This document shows positions 41,176-50,028 of a stretch of DNA of 64,000 nt, piece by piece. This stretch comes from Alicyclobacillus sp. SO9 (GTDB taxonomy: Bacteria > Bacillota > Bacilli > Alicyclobacillales > Alicyclobacillaceae). Location of the stretch: assembly GCF_016406125.1 (NCBI RefSeq), contig NZ_CP066339.1:1860001-1924000 (forward strand). The letters run 5' to 3'. Positions within the stretch are counted from its first letter, which is position 1. Each line of letters begins with the position of its first letter. Under the pieces are notes generated by a model. The model saw only the letters and a program-made list of their open reading frames with translations, did not search any database and was not told where the DNA came from. The position numbers and the translations under genes were made by a program.

Positions 41176-41286
41176 TAGGGAGGGTAATCACGAATGAACC
41201 AACGCATTTCGCATCCATTGCTTATGGAGTACACAGCAGTAATGTGAGTAACGGCGATGCAAGAACCAGGAAAAGGGGGATTTAAC

Positions 41287-44076
41287 TTGCACATCATTCT
41301 GGGTTACGAATTGGATTCAAACACCTTTCCGGATGCTTTGGGAGAGCATGAGGCTGCAGTAGGTACCGTGGTAACGGGCTTTCGAGGGCTCGTAGGAATG
41401 TTGGAGACACAGTTGGGCCTGATTTCTCCCCAAGTATCTGAAATCCAGCGAATAGCAGAATGGGAAGAGCGCGCAAGGCGGTGTGCTGACGAGAGATTTC
41501 CATTCGTCAAGTCCTTCGCTGTGGATTCGTGGAATACGGCTAAAGAGCTGCTTCGAAGACGAGACGAACTGGTTATCGCAGGATGGGACCCGGACACTCA
41601 CGTCGGCGGTAGTCCATTGATTGACGCACTGGCGCGGCTTGAGAAAATCGTAGAGACAAAAAGTCCAGGTTTCTCCGACAGAGTGAGCACCTTGCTCACG
41701 ACACTGCAACAACCGGCAAGGTTGGACATGGATACTATCACCGTTGTGGATGAGAACCCCGCTCTATGGGACCCATGGTGCCACCACTTAATGGAAGCGG
41801 TTGAACGCCACGGCGTAACCGTTCAAAGTGATTTAGGTTCTCTTTCCAGGACCGACTATGTGTCATCAGACTTGGCCAGGTTCCAAGGGGTAGTGTCCGG
41901 AAAGTTCAGACCGGAAGATCCCGACAAGTTCGAGGCCAAAATCACAGGAGATGGAAGCCTTAGGCTTATCCATGCGGAACAAGAGTTTGATGCCGGAGAC
42001 TATCTTGTTACTTGGCTCCAACTGCATGGGGACGAAGACACTGTGATTATTGACGGCGGGGGATCCCTTTTCCTCGATGAACTACTCCATCGGCGCGGAC
42101 TGCCCGCAGCAGGAGTCAAGCAGCCTTCCAAGTGGCGATCTATCCTTCAAGTGCTCCCGCTGACCATCGATACCTACTGGGAACCGCTATTGGCGGGCCG
42201 GCTGTTGGAATTGCTGACGCTGCCGCAGTCTCCGGTACCGTCGCAACTTCGCTATCGCTTGGCTAAGATACTTGCGAGCGCCCCGGGAATTGGAGGGCCA
42301 GGGTGGGAAAAGGCCATTCACGAAGGCGTACAGACCTACGAAAAGAAGTGGGTCGAAGACCAACTCGACGAGAAAGAAATTCGCAAGAAAAGAGACCGGC
42401 TGCAAGACATCATCGATGTCTGGGTGAATCACCCCTACTTCGATGCCAACGAAGGGATGCCCGTTCAGCATCTGGTGCGAATCTGCCAAAAGGTGGGTCA
42501 ATGGGCAGCGAGCCGTGCCATGTCCAGTAACGACAGCCTCTATATGACGGCTCAGCAACAGACAGCCCAAGTTGCAGATGCTGTTAAGTCCCTGGGCGTC
42601 GATCGGCTGACGCGGCTTGAAGTGGGCCGGATTCTGGATTCTGTGTTGGGGGAAGGCATTACGCTACCAGAAATGGAGCAACAGGCGTCCCCGTGGAAGT
42701 TAGTTCAGCATCCCGGGCAAATTTGGGCACCTGTTAGCAAGATTGTCTGGTGGGGATTTCACCGTAGCGGGGGAACAAGTACTCGAACCTGGACGCGGGC
42801 TGAGCGGAAATGGCTGCAGCAACAGGGGGTGTGGTTGCCGGAGGAAGGCGCTCATAGGCAGAGAGAAGCCCTTGCCTGGCAACGGGCAGCGCAAATGGCC
42901 AAGACGCAGTTTATTATGATTGCGCCGGATAAGGTTCGAGGTGCCGCTGCCCCTGTGCATCCACTGTGGGATGAAATTCGGCAGGCCATTGCACCACCGA
43001 GATCGGGGGATGAACAGAAAATCACATGTGATGCAAGCAATCTTCGGTACGAGCACGTGGTGAGGATTGCTGGCGAGGAGGTCACACGTCGCGCGCTGGC
43101 GCCATTGCAGTTGCCAAGGCCGCTTCGTAATTGGGAAGCTCCAGCAGGCCGCATTGGTCCTCGGGAAATGGAGTCAGCCACAAGCGTAGAGAAGTTGCTG
43201 GGCTGCCCTCTGAATTGGACGCTGTCCTATGCGGCAGGGGTCCGTGAAGGCGGTATGCTGTCGTTGCCCAATGAGTCCATTATGTTAGGCACATTGGCCC
43301 ATGAAGTGCTGTGTCACCTTTTAAATGAGTCCTCACACTGGCGTAAGGAAGACGCGGAGAGACGTGCGGGTGATTTGTTCGATGATTTGGTGCCCCAGTA
43401 CGCACGTCCGCTCTTGGAACCGCAAAACGGCGTACTCTTGACGGAAACTCGAATACTGTTACAAAAAGCCTTGGGCAGGTTCTGTCAGTTCCTGAATGAG
43501 ACGGGCATTCAAATCGACGAGACAGAGTATCCGATAGAGAAGCAGTGGTCAGACAGCATAAAAATGGGAGGACGTCTTGACTTGGTTGGTAAGACAGAGT
43601 CGGGGAGCCGTCTTCTCTTCGACGCAAAGTGGTCAAGACGACCGAATAAGTACCGTGAAAAATTGGAGAAGCTGTCGCCTCAGTTGGCCCTGTATCACTG
43701 GCTCTTGACAGAGGATGAGGCAGAGGAGATTCCCGTAGCATACTTCATGCTCAGAAGTGGAGATCTATTTGCCCATCCCCACACCGATATCCCGGTGGAA
43801 CATCACGTCAACGGTCCATCTCTCGTCGAATCTGTGGCACAGCTGCGAAACGGGATGGAGCAAGAGTGGCAGCGACTGAGTGGGGGGACCGTTGTTGCCA
43901 GCGCCATCACCATGGACGACAGCGAGACGGATGCGGCGGGTCATCAAGCGGCCGATGCATCAACCATTGTTGCTGTAGCGCCCGTTCCACCTGATGAAAG
44001 TGATGGCTTACTGGAGCCGCCCTGTCGCTTTTGTGAATATCAGAACCTGTGTGGTTTGGGAGGTGTGACGGCATGA
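41287..44076 (+). CDS. AddB-like protein: inactive helicase body with C-terminal Fe-S PD-(D/E)XK nuclease
   Basis: About 929 residues. TTG 41287 is preferred because AAAGGGGGA stands six bases upstream; ATG 41257 has no clear site. There is no Walker A motif, as expected of an AddB-type partner that lost its motor. The C-terminal part has the nuclease of this family: LGCPLNWTLSYAAGVR with the first Fe-S cysteine near 640, LGTLAHEVLCHLL, GGRLDLVG (Asp near 765), LLFDAKWSRR (Lys near 781), SPQLALYHWLL, and the closing cysteines in CRFCEYQNLC (near 913-922). The stop overlaps the helicase start (ATGA). It processes broken DNA ends with its partner, in repair or against foreign DNA. It is much more diverged than housekeeping AddB as I know it. 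Confidence 0.85.
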   Translation: MHIILGYELDSNTFPDALGEHEAAVGTVVTGFRGLVGMLETQLGLISPQVSEIQRIAEWEERARRCADERFPFVKSFAVDSWNTAKELLRRRDELVIAGWDPDTHVGGSPLIDALARLEKIVETKSPGFSDRVSTLLTTLQQPARLDMDTITVVDENPALWDPWCHHLMEAVERHGVTVQSDLGSLSRTDYVSSDLARFQGVVSGKFRPEDPDKFEAKITGDGSLRLIHAEQEFDAGDYLVTWLQLHGDEDTVIIDGGGSLFLDELLHRRGLPAAGVKQPSKWRSILQVLPLTIDTYWEPLLAGRLLELLTLPQSPVPSQLRYRLAKILASAPGIGGPGWEKAIHEGVQTYEKKWVEDQLDEKEIRKKRDRLQDIIDVWVNHPYFDANEGMPVQHLVRICQKVGQWAASRAMSSNDSLYMTAQQQTAQVADAVKSLGVDRLTRLEVGRILDSVLGEGITLPEMEQQASPWKLVQHPGQIWAPVSKIVWWGFHRSGGTSTRTWTRAERKWLQQQGVWLPEEGAHRQREALAWQRAAQMAKTQFIMIAPDKVRGAAAPVHPLWDEIRQAIAPPRSGDEQKITCDASNLRYEHVVRIAGEEVTRRALAPLQLPRPLRNWEAPAGRIGPREMESATSVEKLLGCPLNWTLSYAAGVREGGMLSLPNESIMLGTLAHEVLCHLLNESSHWRKEDAERRAGDLFDDLVPQYARPLLEPQNGVLLTETRILLQKALGRFCQFLNETGIQIDETEYPIEKQWSDSIKMGGRLDLVGKTESGSRLLFDAKWSRRPNKYREKLEKLSPQLALYHWLLTEDEAEEIPVAYFMLRSGDLFAHPHTDIPVEHHVNGPSLVESVAQLRNGMEQEWQRLSGGTVVASAITMDDSETDAAGHQAADASTIVAVAPVPPDESDGLLEPPCRFCEYQNLCGLGGVTA

Positions 44077-47000
44077 GTGAAGGCGGAAAGTTGCAGATTA
44101 TCAGTGCCGGTGCGGGGGCTGGCAAGACGACGGACTTGTCCAACAGAATCGTGGCGGCTGTACAAAGCGGTGTGCCTGCACAATCTATCATGGCCACAAC
44201 CTTTACCATCAAGGCTGCGGATGAGTTGATTGAGAGAGTGCGCATCAAGTTACTGGAAGCGGGGAACGCAAACGCGGCGACACGAATCTTAGACGGCTAT
44301 GTAGGGACTATGAACAGCGTGTTTGGCCGTTTGCTGCGGGAATTTGCATTGGAACTAGGTATGTCACCCGTACAAACGGTGCTGCCGGAGAGGGAAGCCA
44401 CAGCACTGTTTCAATCGGTGGTGGGCACGGTGTTGAACCGCTATTACAGGGACTACCGCAAGGTGTTTCGGCGCTTGCAGATGCAGGACTCCTGGCGCGG
44501 CGTGGTTCTGTCCATCATCGAAAAGGCGCGCCAAAACAAGATGTCTGCTGAAGATGTCAGGGCCTGTGCGAATTACTCATGGACCACGTTGTCTGCTTGG
44601 CTGCCAGCGGCTGAAGGTGAAAGTAGTGTGTTGAATGACGCGCTGTATCAATCCATGCAAAACGTTCGCAGCATGCTGCCTGGCGGTGACACGACCAAAA
44701 GAACTGCGCAAGTCCTGGACACAATTAACGATGCCCTGCGCGAATGGGAGCAGTACGACGACATCACCTGGCAGCGTTGGGCCCAGTTGGCCAAACTCAA
44801 ACCAGGCGCGCGCAGTCAAGATATTGTACAGGACTTGATACGGGCAGCCCAGGTTCATGATAAGCATCCGGGCCTTCACCAAGATATGCGTCAGGCCATC
44901 GAGGTGGTGTTCTACTGTGCAGCAGAAGCCATGCAGGCGTATGCGGAAGAAAAGAGTCAGCGCGGGTTAGTCGACTTTACCGATCAAGAATCGCTCGCAC
45001 TGGAACTCCTCTTAAACGAGGATTACGGCGACGAACTGCGGCACAGGATTCGTCACGTGTTCGTGGATGAATTTCAGGATTCCAGTCCGCTGCAACTGGC
45101 TCTCAACACTCGTTTACGAGGGTTAGCGCAGAGCGCCACTTGGGTAGGGGATGTGAAGCAGGCTATTTTCGGTTTTCGCGGCACAGACCCTTCGTTGATG
45201 AATCTGGCTATGGATCAGCTTCAAGAAGTTGATGTGAGTGTTTTGGATACATCATATCGATCGCGTCAACGTCTGGTGGAGTTCGTCAACGCTGTGTTTG
45301 TTCCTGCCTTTGGGGTCAGCGGAATGGCCCCAGACCGAGTCGCCTTAAAACCGAATCGCAGCGATGATGGTGAGCAAGGGATGCCCCTTGAAACATGGTT
45401 GTTCCCATCCGCTCGAAACCAGACGCAAGACATGCAGTGCTTAGCAAAAGGTGTTGCTGACATGTTGCGTCAACCGGATCATTATCCAATAAAAGATAGA
45501 GTGAGTAAGCAACTTCGCAACATCCGGCCGGGTGATATCGCGGTTCTTTGTCGCAGCAACGCCGAGTGTGAAGTGGTGGCAGAAGCGCTGTCAGCGGTGG
45601 GTATTGTGGCGACAGTGGGCAAAAACGGGTTGTTTTCCACACCCGAGGCCATCCTGGCTATGGCAGCCTTGCGCTATCTTGTGGATGAGCGCGATACACT
45701 GGCCTTGGCAGAATTGTTGCACTTCGCTTCTTCGGACTGGTCGGAAGGGCGCTGGCTGTCAAAGTGGTTGGAATCTGACCAGCCGCGCTCGGCTTTTGAG
45801 CACGATGAATACATTGAGGCGTTAAATGAGACACGACAACGCATCGCACACATGAGTCCAGCGGAAGTCCTGGATGTGGCAATCACTGCAGCAAAGATTG
45901 ATGAGCTCGTACTTCGGTGGGGGCAGGGGAATGACCGACTGGTCAACCTGGATAAACTCCGGTCCCTTGCAACACAGTACGAAGATGTTGCCGAAACCAA
46001 CGACAGTGCAGCATCGGCCGGCGGGTTGGTCTTGTTCCTGCAGGAGGCCGGCCAACAAGGCAGTGAGATGAATCAAGTGGCGGACACAACCAATGACGCG
46101 GCTGTCAACGTAATGACCTATCACAGGGCTAAAGGATTAGAGTGGCCTGTGGTCATTTTGTCTTCTCTGTTTCGTGGATCCGAGCGAAAGATTGCTCCTG
46201 TGTTTGACGCCGCCACAGCCGTCAGCACCACAGGATTTGACGTAAACCAGCCTCTGTCTGGCAGGAGACTGTACTTCTGGCCCTGGCCTTACGGGCAGCA
46301 GTCGACGAACGTTGGCCTCGATGGACACGTGCAGTCTGCTCCGGAATATATGGAAGCCAAGCAGCGCCTTTTGGAAGAGAATCGTAGATTGCTGTATGTG
46401 GGCATGACGAGAGCCAGAGACTACCTCATCCTGGCCACCCGTACAGCAGACAAAGGCTTATGGTTGAAAGAACTGAAAGACGAGAACGATAGGCAGATAC
46501 TAGAACTTCCGGAAGACCCGGTGAATCAGGTCATAGCAGTCAAAGGCCAGCCTTTTGATTGCAGAGTTCGTGTTCTGTCACCAGCAGATGAAGACATCGC
46601 TGTACAAAAGCAGTCCGAGAGCCAAGTATTTGTTGCAGAGCCGAGTCCAGTGACTGCCCCCTTTGTGCCAGCAACTTTCCGGGCCAGTGGACTGACGGAT
46701 GAAGACGAGGTGGATTCTGTACAGTCTGGTTCGCCTCATGGGCACGATGGAAAGGCGGGTGAGGGTGCCTCTGAGTTGGTGACAATCGGGAATAGATTTC
46801 CGCTCACGGGCGATGTGGATATGGCACAATTGGGTGACATGGTCCACGCTTTTCTTGCCGCGGACGATAGGGACGCCGCAGTTTCGAATCGCCTATCGAT
46901 GGCTTCGGCACTGCAGCAACGGTTTGGCATCCACGCGATACCTGCTGATGCCATGGTCGAGGCATCCGATAGACTGCACCGGTTTATCAAAGACCACTAC

Positions 47001-47315
47001 GGAGATGTCATCAGTAAACACCACGAGTGGCCCATTCACCTGCGGCGTGGTTTGCAGACGGCATCAGGCTGGATTGACTTACTGATTGAGACTCAGAAGG
47101 GCTGGGTCATCGTCGACCATAAAAGTTTTCCCGGTAAGATTTCGGCCTGGGTAGCAAAGGCAGAGAGCTACCTGCCGCAACTTCGCGTGTACCGCGATGC
47201 AGTCGTTAAGGCCACCGGCAAACCGGTGATTGGAGCCTGGATTCACATGCCGGTGGTCGGCGCGATGGTCGGGTTCAAAATGGATGACGTGTCTGGTGAG
47301 GAATCTGCTGGGTAA
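44073..47315 (+). CDS. AddA-like UvrD-family helicase with C-terminal nuclease
   Basis: About 1080 residues from ATG 44073, with GGGAGGTG upstream and a 4-base overlap with the AddB-like stop. Superfamily 1 motifs are in order: ISAGAGAGKTTDLSNRI (Walker A, about 13-19), ATTFTIKAADELIERVR, VDEFQDSSPLQL (near 332), GDVKQAIFGFRGT, VNVMTYHRAKGLEWPVVILS and LLYVGMTRARDYLILAT. The C-terminal nuclease has GWIDLLIETQKGWVIVDHKS, where HK replaces the usual YK. This is the motor that unwinds DNA from ends while both nucleases cut. Placement after a WYL regulator within an accessory island argues for defence rather than housekeeping repair. Confidence 0.9.
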   Translation: MSEGGKLQIISAGAGAGKTTDLSNRIVAAVQSGVPAQSIMATTFTIKAADELIERVRIKLLEAGNANAATRILDGYVGTMNSVFGRLLREFALELGMSPVQTVLPEREATALFQSVVGTVLNRYYRDYRKVFRRLQMQDSWRGVVLSIIEKARQNKMSAEDVRACANYSWTTLSAWLPAAEGESSVLNDALYQSMQNVRSMLPGGDTTKRTAQVLDTINDALREWEQYDDITWQRWAQLAKLKPGARSQDIVQDLIRAAQVHDKHPGLHQDMRQAIEVVFYCAAEAMQAYAEEKSQRGLVDFTDQESLALELLLNEDYGDELRHRIRHVFVDEFQDSSPLQLALNTRLRGLAQSATWVGDVKQAIFGFRGTDPSLMNLAMDQLQEVDVSVLDTSYRSRQRLVEFVNAVFVPAFGVSGMAPDRVALKPNRSDDGEQGMPLETWLFPSARNQTQDMQCLAKGVADMLRQPDHYPIKDRVSKQLRNIRPGDIAVLCRSNAECEVVAEALSAVGIVATVGKNGLFSTPEAILAMAALRYLVDERDTLALAELLHFASSDWSEGRWLSKWLESDQPRSAFEHDEYIEALNETRQRIAHMSPAEVLDVAITAAKIDELVLRWGQGNDRLVNLDKLRSLATQYEDVAETNDSAASAGGLVLFLQEAGQQGSEMNQVADTTNDAAVNVMTYHRAKGLEWPVVILSSLFRGSERKIAPVFDAATAVSTTGFDVNQPLSGRRLYFWPWPYGQQSTNVGLDGHVQSAPEYMEAKQRLLEENRRLLYVGMTRARDYLILATRTADKGLWLKELKDENDRQILELPEDPVNQVIAVKGQPFDCRVRVLSPADEDIAVQKQSESQVFVAEPSPVTAPFVPATFRASGLTDEDEVDSVQSGSPHGHDGKAGEGASELVTIGNRFPLTGDVDMAQLGDMVHAFLAADDRDAAVSNRLSMASALQQRFGIHAIPADAMVEASDRLHRFIKDHYGDVISKHHEWPIHLRRGLQTASGWIDLLIETQKGWVIVDHKSFPGKISAWVAKAESYLPQLRVYRDAVVKATGKPVIGAWIHMPVVGAMVGFKMDDVSGEESAG

Positions 47316-47554
47316 GATAAGTCCGTGGAACAGCCTAAGCGGTGGAACGAGCGCAACAACCACATACACGAAGCTATGGTTCACAAAAGGATTTTGAGAG
47401 GGGTATCTAGTTGAGTCAGAAGAATGATATGTTATGAGACTATATGTGATGATAATTATTGGGATATAGAGCGCGCTTTGATCCGGAGCGCGACACCCGT
47501 CTTTGTACTCAATGCTAGAAATGTGCCGCAGTATTTTCACAAAGGGGATAAGAC

Positions 47555-48160
47555 ATGGGCCCTCATTACAATCGGGAAGCAGAGTTGAGAGAGCGTTTCA
47601 ATCGATTCGTTTCTGACAAAATAACTGGAATCGTTGACGATTACTATGCCAGACTGAAAGTTGAGGACTTCGAGGATATTAAGACCACTCTAAGAGACAT
47701 AAACAATATTATTACATATAAGGCCACAGTCCGCTTGCTAGAGTGGGTGAGAGACCGATTTCCGTACGTTAGGGATAATTACGAATTTCATTTGGATCAG
47801 GTTCTAAAGACGAAGCCGAATGATAACGGATACGACCTTACAGTTGTGGGAGATGTCAACATCATAGCCGAAGTAAAATGTAACAGACCGATAAACGATG
47901 GTTACAAGTTTGGTTCGCAACAGAAAGCAGGAATTGTAAAGGATATACAGGGGTTACTGAACGGTAAATCTAAAGCAACGTCTGTGGACCCGACCCAAGC
48001 GTTTAAATTTGCAGCCATTTATGACTTCGGGGACCGTACTATATCTGCTGTGAACCACCTCATTAGAAATTTGTCCACGGATCTCAAGGAACGGGTAACG
48101 ATTTACAAGGAGGGTCAATTGTTAACCAAGGACAAAGTTCATATTGTATTTATTAAATAA
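47555..48160 (+). CDS. Putative PD-(D/E)XK nuclease-like protein
   Basis: 201 residues from ATG 47555, AAAGGGG upstream. A helical N-terminal part (REAELRERFNRFVSDKITGI, LLEWVRDRFPYVRDNYEFHL) is followed by the core NDNGYDLTVVGDVNIIAEVK, giving D...E-x-K at about residues 92-109, then GSQQKAGIVKDIQGLLNGKS and AFKFAAIYDFGDRTISAVNH. The fold and residues fit a restriction-like nuclease. It lies 239 bp after the AddAB-like pair in the same direction and may belong to the same system or be a separate cargo gene. Confidence 0.75.
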   Translation: MGPHYNREAELRERFNRFVSDKITGIVDDYYARLKVEDFEDIKTTLRDINNIITYKATVRLLEWVRDRFPYVRDNYEFHLDQVLKTKPNDNGYDLTVVGDVNIIAEVKCNRPINDGYKFGSQQKAGIVKDIQGLLNGKSKATSVDPTQAFKFAAIYDFGDRTISAVNHLIRNLSTDLKERVTIYKEGQLLTKDKVHIVFIK

Positions 48161-48363
48161 GTCGGAACCAAGAGGTCATTTCTCCGTGTGTCACATCGGG
48201 TACAAGCTGGTTCGATACGCCTCGAATCCTTAGTATTAAAGGAAAGTCGCCTCCACCATACTTGACCAAAACCACGACCTGCAATCGCTTTCGATAGGGT
48301 AAACATGACGACATGAATTGGAGGGCACACGGGCACCCTTGAGGGACGAATGAAGGTGTGGAA

Positions 48364-49084
48364 ATGAAGGAGCCAGCGCAGCCGACGAAGCAAGCAGCGA
48401 AGGTTCTCCATTCTCTGTTTCCGGACCTGGAGATGCGCCATATCTCAATACTCGGCGAGGGCTGGGACAGCGTTGCATATCTGGTCAACGATAGCATTGT
48501 CGTTCGGGTTCCCAAGCGCCCAGCAGTCAGACGACAGATGGCAAGAGAGGTACGCATACTGGAAGCGATTCGACCCTATGTGAACGCCCGAATCCCGCTT
48601 GTTGAATGGTTCGGCCAGTGGCAGGAGGATTGGTCAGTTTCTCAGAGACCTCCGTGCTATCCCGACGAGTGTGCTGACCAAATCTGATGCGCCGTGGTTT
48701 CGATGGACGGGGGACAGCAGTCCAGAGGGACCACACGGTTGGAAGAGCGGCTTGCAAGCGTTCACACTTCGTATCATGGAAGACGTTGTACCGCTGCTGA
48801 ACGCCTCGACTGCTGAGAGCGTGAGACAGGAAATTGCGCTATCCCTGGACGAACAGCAACATCCTGTTCTCATTCACGGTGACCTGTCTCCAGAACACAT
48901 CCTTGTCAACACCGAAACGGGTGAAATCAGCGTAATCGACTTTGGGGACAGCGGTATGGGCGATCCCGCTTACGACGTGATGGATGAGCTTCTGCCTTGG
49001 TATGATAATCCAAATCGCAATTCAGCAGTTCAACTAAAGGTCATTGCCTTAAGGCTTACTCCCTTTGTTATGAGGCAGCCATGA
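48364..49084 (+). pseudogene. Aminoglycoside-phosphotransferase family gene with internal deletion
   Basis: The first frame from ATG 48364 carries the N-lobe (ISILGEGWDSVAYLVNDSIV, RVPKRPAVRRQMAREVRILE and IPLVEWFGQ). At about 48615-48630 the reading must change frame to continue with IGQFLRDLRAIPTSVLTKSD, then the catalytic HPVLIHGDLSPEHILVNTET and ISVIDFGDSGMGDPAYDVMD. The hinge region that should lie between FGQ and IGQ is missing, about 35 residues against the usual family plan, so a deletion that also shifted the frame is likely. The kinase-fold catalytic residues remain in the second half, which could still be translated from a TTG at 48599. Confidence 0.7.
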
Positions 49085-49233
49085 TGGTGGCATCGAACAA
49101 CGGGGCCAGCATTCCAATCAACAAAATCGCCACCATTTTCATCACAGCGGGGTCTATCTTGGTCTCGGACGACTTCCCAATTGATTTGTTCATGTGTGTG
49201 CACAGTCCTTTCTGGCGTGTAAGATACTAAACG

Positions 49234-49273
49234 TTTCTTATTTGAGGATATGATACAATAAGACAATAAGAAA
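49234..49273. promoter_or_regulatory. TetR-type operator around the promoter of 49303
   Basis: TTTCTTATT at 49234-49242 and AATAAGAAA at 49265-49273 are perfect inverted repeats that flank TACAAT (49254-49259), a good -10. A repressor bound here would cover the promoter, so self-control by the downstream TetR protein is likely. Confidence 0.55.
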
Positions 49274-49302
49274 TGCAACGTATTCTAAAGAAGGGTGATC
49301 AC

Positions 49303-49884
49303 ATGCGCATGAATAAGGCAGACGAAGGACAGGTCCCGACGCGAAGAAGAGGAGAAGAATTAGAAGCCGCCATTATTCGAGCAGCGTGGGATGAACTGAT
49401 GGAGGTCGGCTTTCAGAGCCTTACCATAGAAAGGATTGCCGATAGAGCCCGCACCAGTAAGCCGGTGATTTACCGGCGCTGGCCGAATCGTGAAGAGCTG
49501 GTCCTGGCGGCCATTCAGAAGAATCTACCGCCGCCGGACGAGCTCCCCAATACCGGTAATCTGCGAGACGATGTCATCAGCCTACTGAGTCGAGCCAATG
49601 AAATGCTTCGTCAGATCGGGCCGGAAACAATTCACGGATTAATGTCCGTTTTACCGGGGACTCCATTTTCTGAATTGCTGAATTTTCGAAGAACCAATGC
49701 CATGCCAACGGTTCTCAACCGAGCCATCGAGAGAGGAGAAATTCAACGCGGAAAAATTACGCCACGGATTTCACGGTTGCCGGTCGATCTCATTCGGCAT
49801 GAGATGTTAATTACCTACGAACCGGTGTCACTGGCGACGATTGAGGAGATTGTCGATGAGATTTTCCTTCCTCTGGTAAGGTGA
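49303..49884 (+). CDS. TetR family transcription regulator
   Basis: About 193 residues from ATG 49303, with AAGAAGGG upstream. The N-terminal helix-turn-helix is typical: AAIIRAAWDELMEVGFQSLT, IERIADRARTSKPVIYRRWP, NREELVLAAI. The C-terminal part (LLSRANEMLRQIGPETIHGL, VLNRAIERGEIQRG) is the ligand-binding domain of the TetR_C class linked to multidrug or solvent response. No transporter gene is adjacent; the target may have been lost with the broken phosphotransferase gene upstream. Confidence 0.9.
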   Translation: MRMNKADEGQVPTRRRGEELEAAIIRAAWDELMEVGFQSLTIERIADRARTSKPVIYRRWPNREELVLAAIQKNLPPPDELPNTGNLRDDVISLLSRANEMLRQIGPETIHGLMSVLPGTPFSELLNFRRTNAMPTVLNRAIERGEIQRGKITPRISRLPVDLIRHEMLITYEPVSLATIEEIVDEIFLPLVR

Positions 49885-50028
49885 TGGCTTTGCGAAATCA
49901 GAAGGCTCTCTGGGCCAAGGGAGATTAAAGCCAGATGTGAAGCACCGAAGCATGTAAATCTGAATTTATAGATGATTCGTAGGGGATAAATGTATACTTA
50001 ATATATAAACTATAACGGGTGGGTTGGT

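Noticed and set aside
41304-47085. Several long minus-strand frames opposite the AddAB-like genes
   Set aside because: They follow the third-position bias of the plus-strand genes and show no ribosome sites or motifs.
47472-47492. Terminator after the AddA-like gene
   Set aside because: CGCGCT/AGCGCG can pair but only over six bases and no T run follows.
24296-50000. Integrase or transposase for the island
   Set aside because: No tyrosine or serine recombinase, DDE transposase or IS ends with a gene could be found. The island nature rests on the tRNA, the echo at 33001 and the pseudogenes only.
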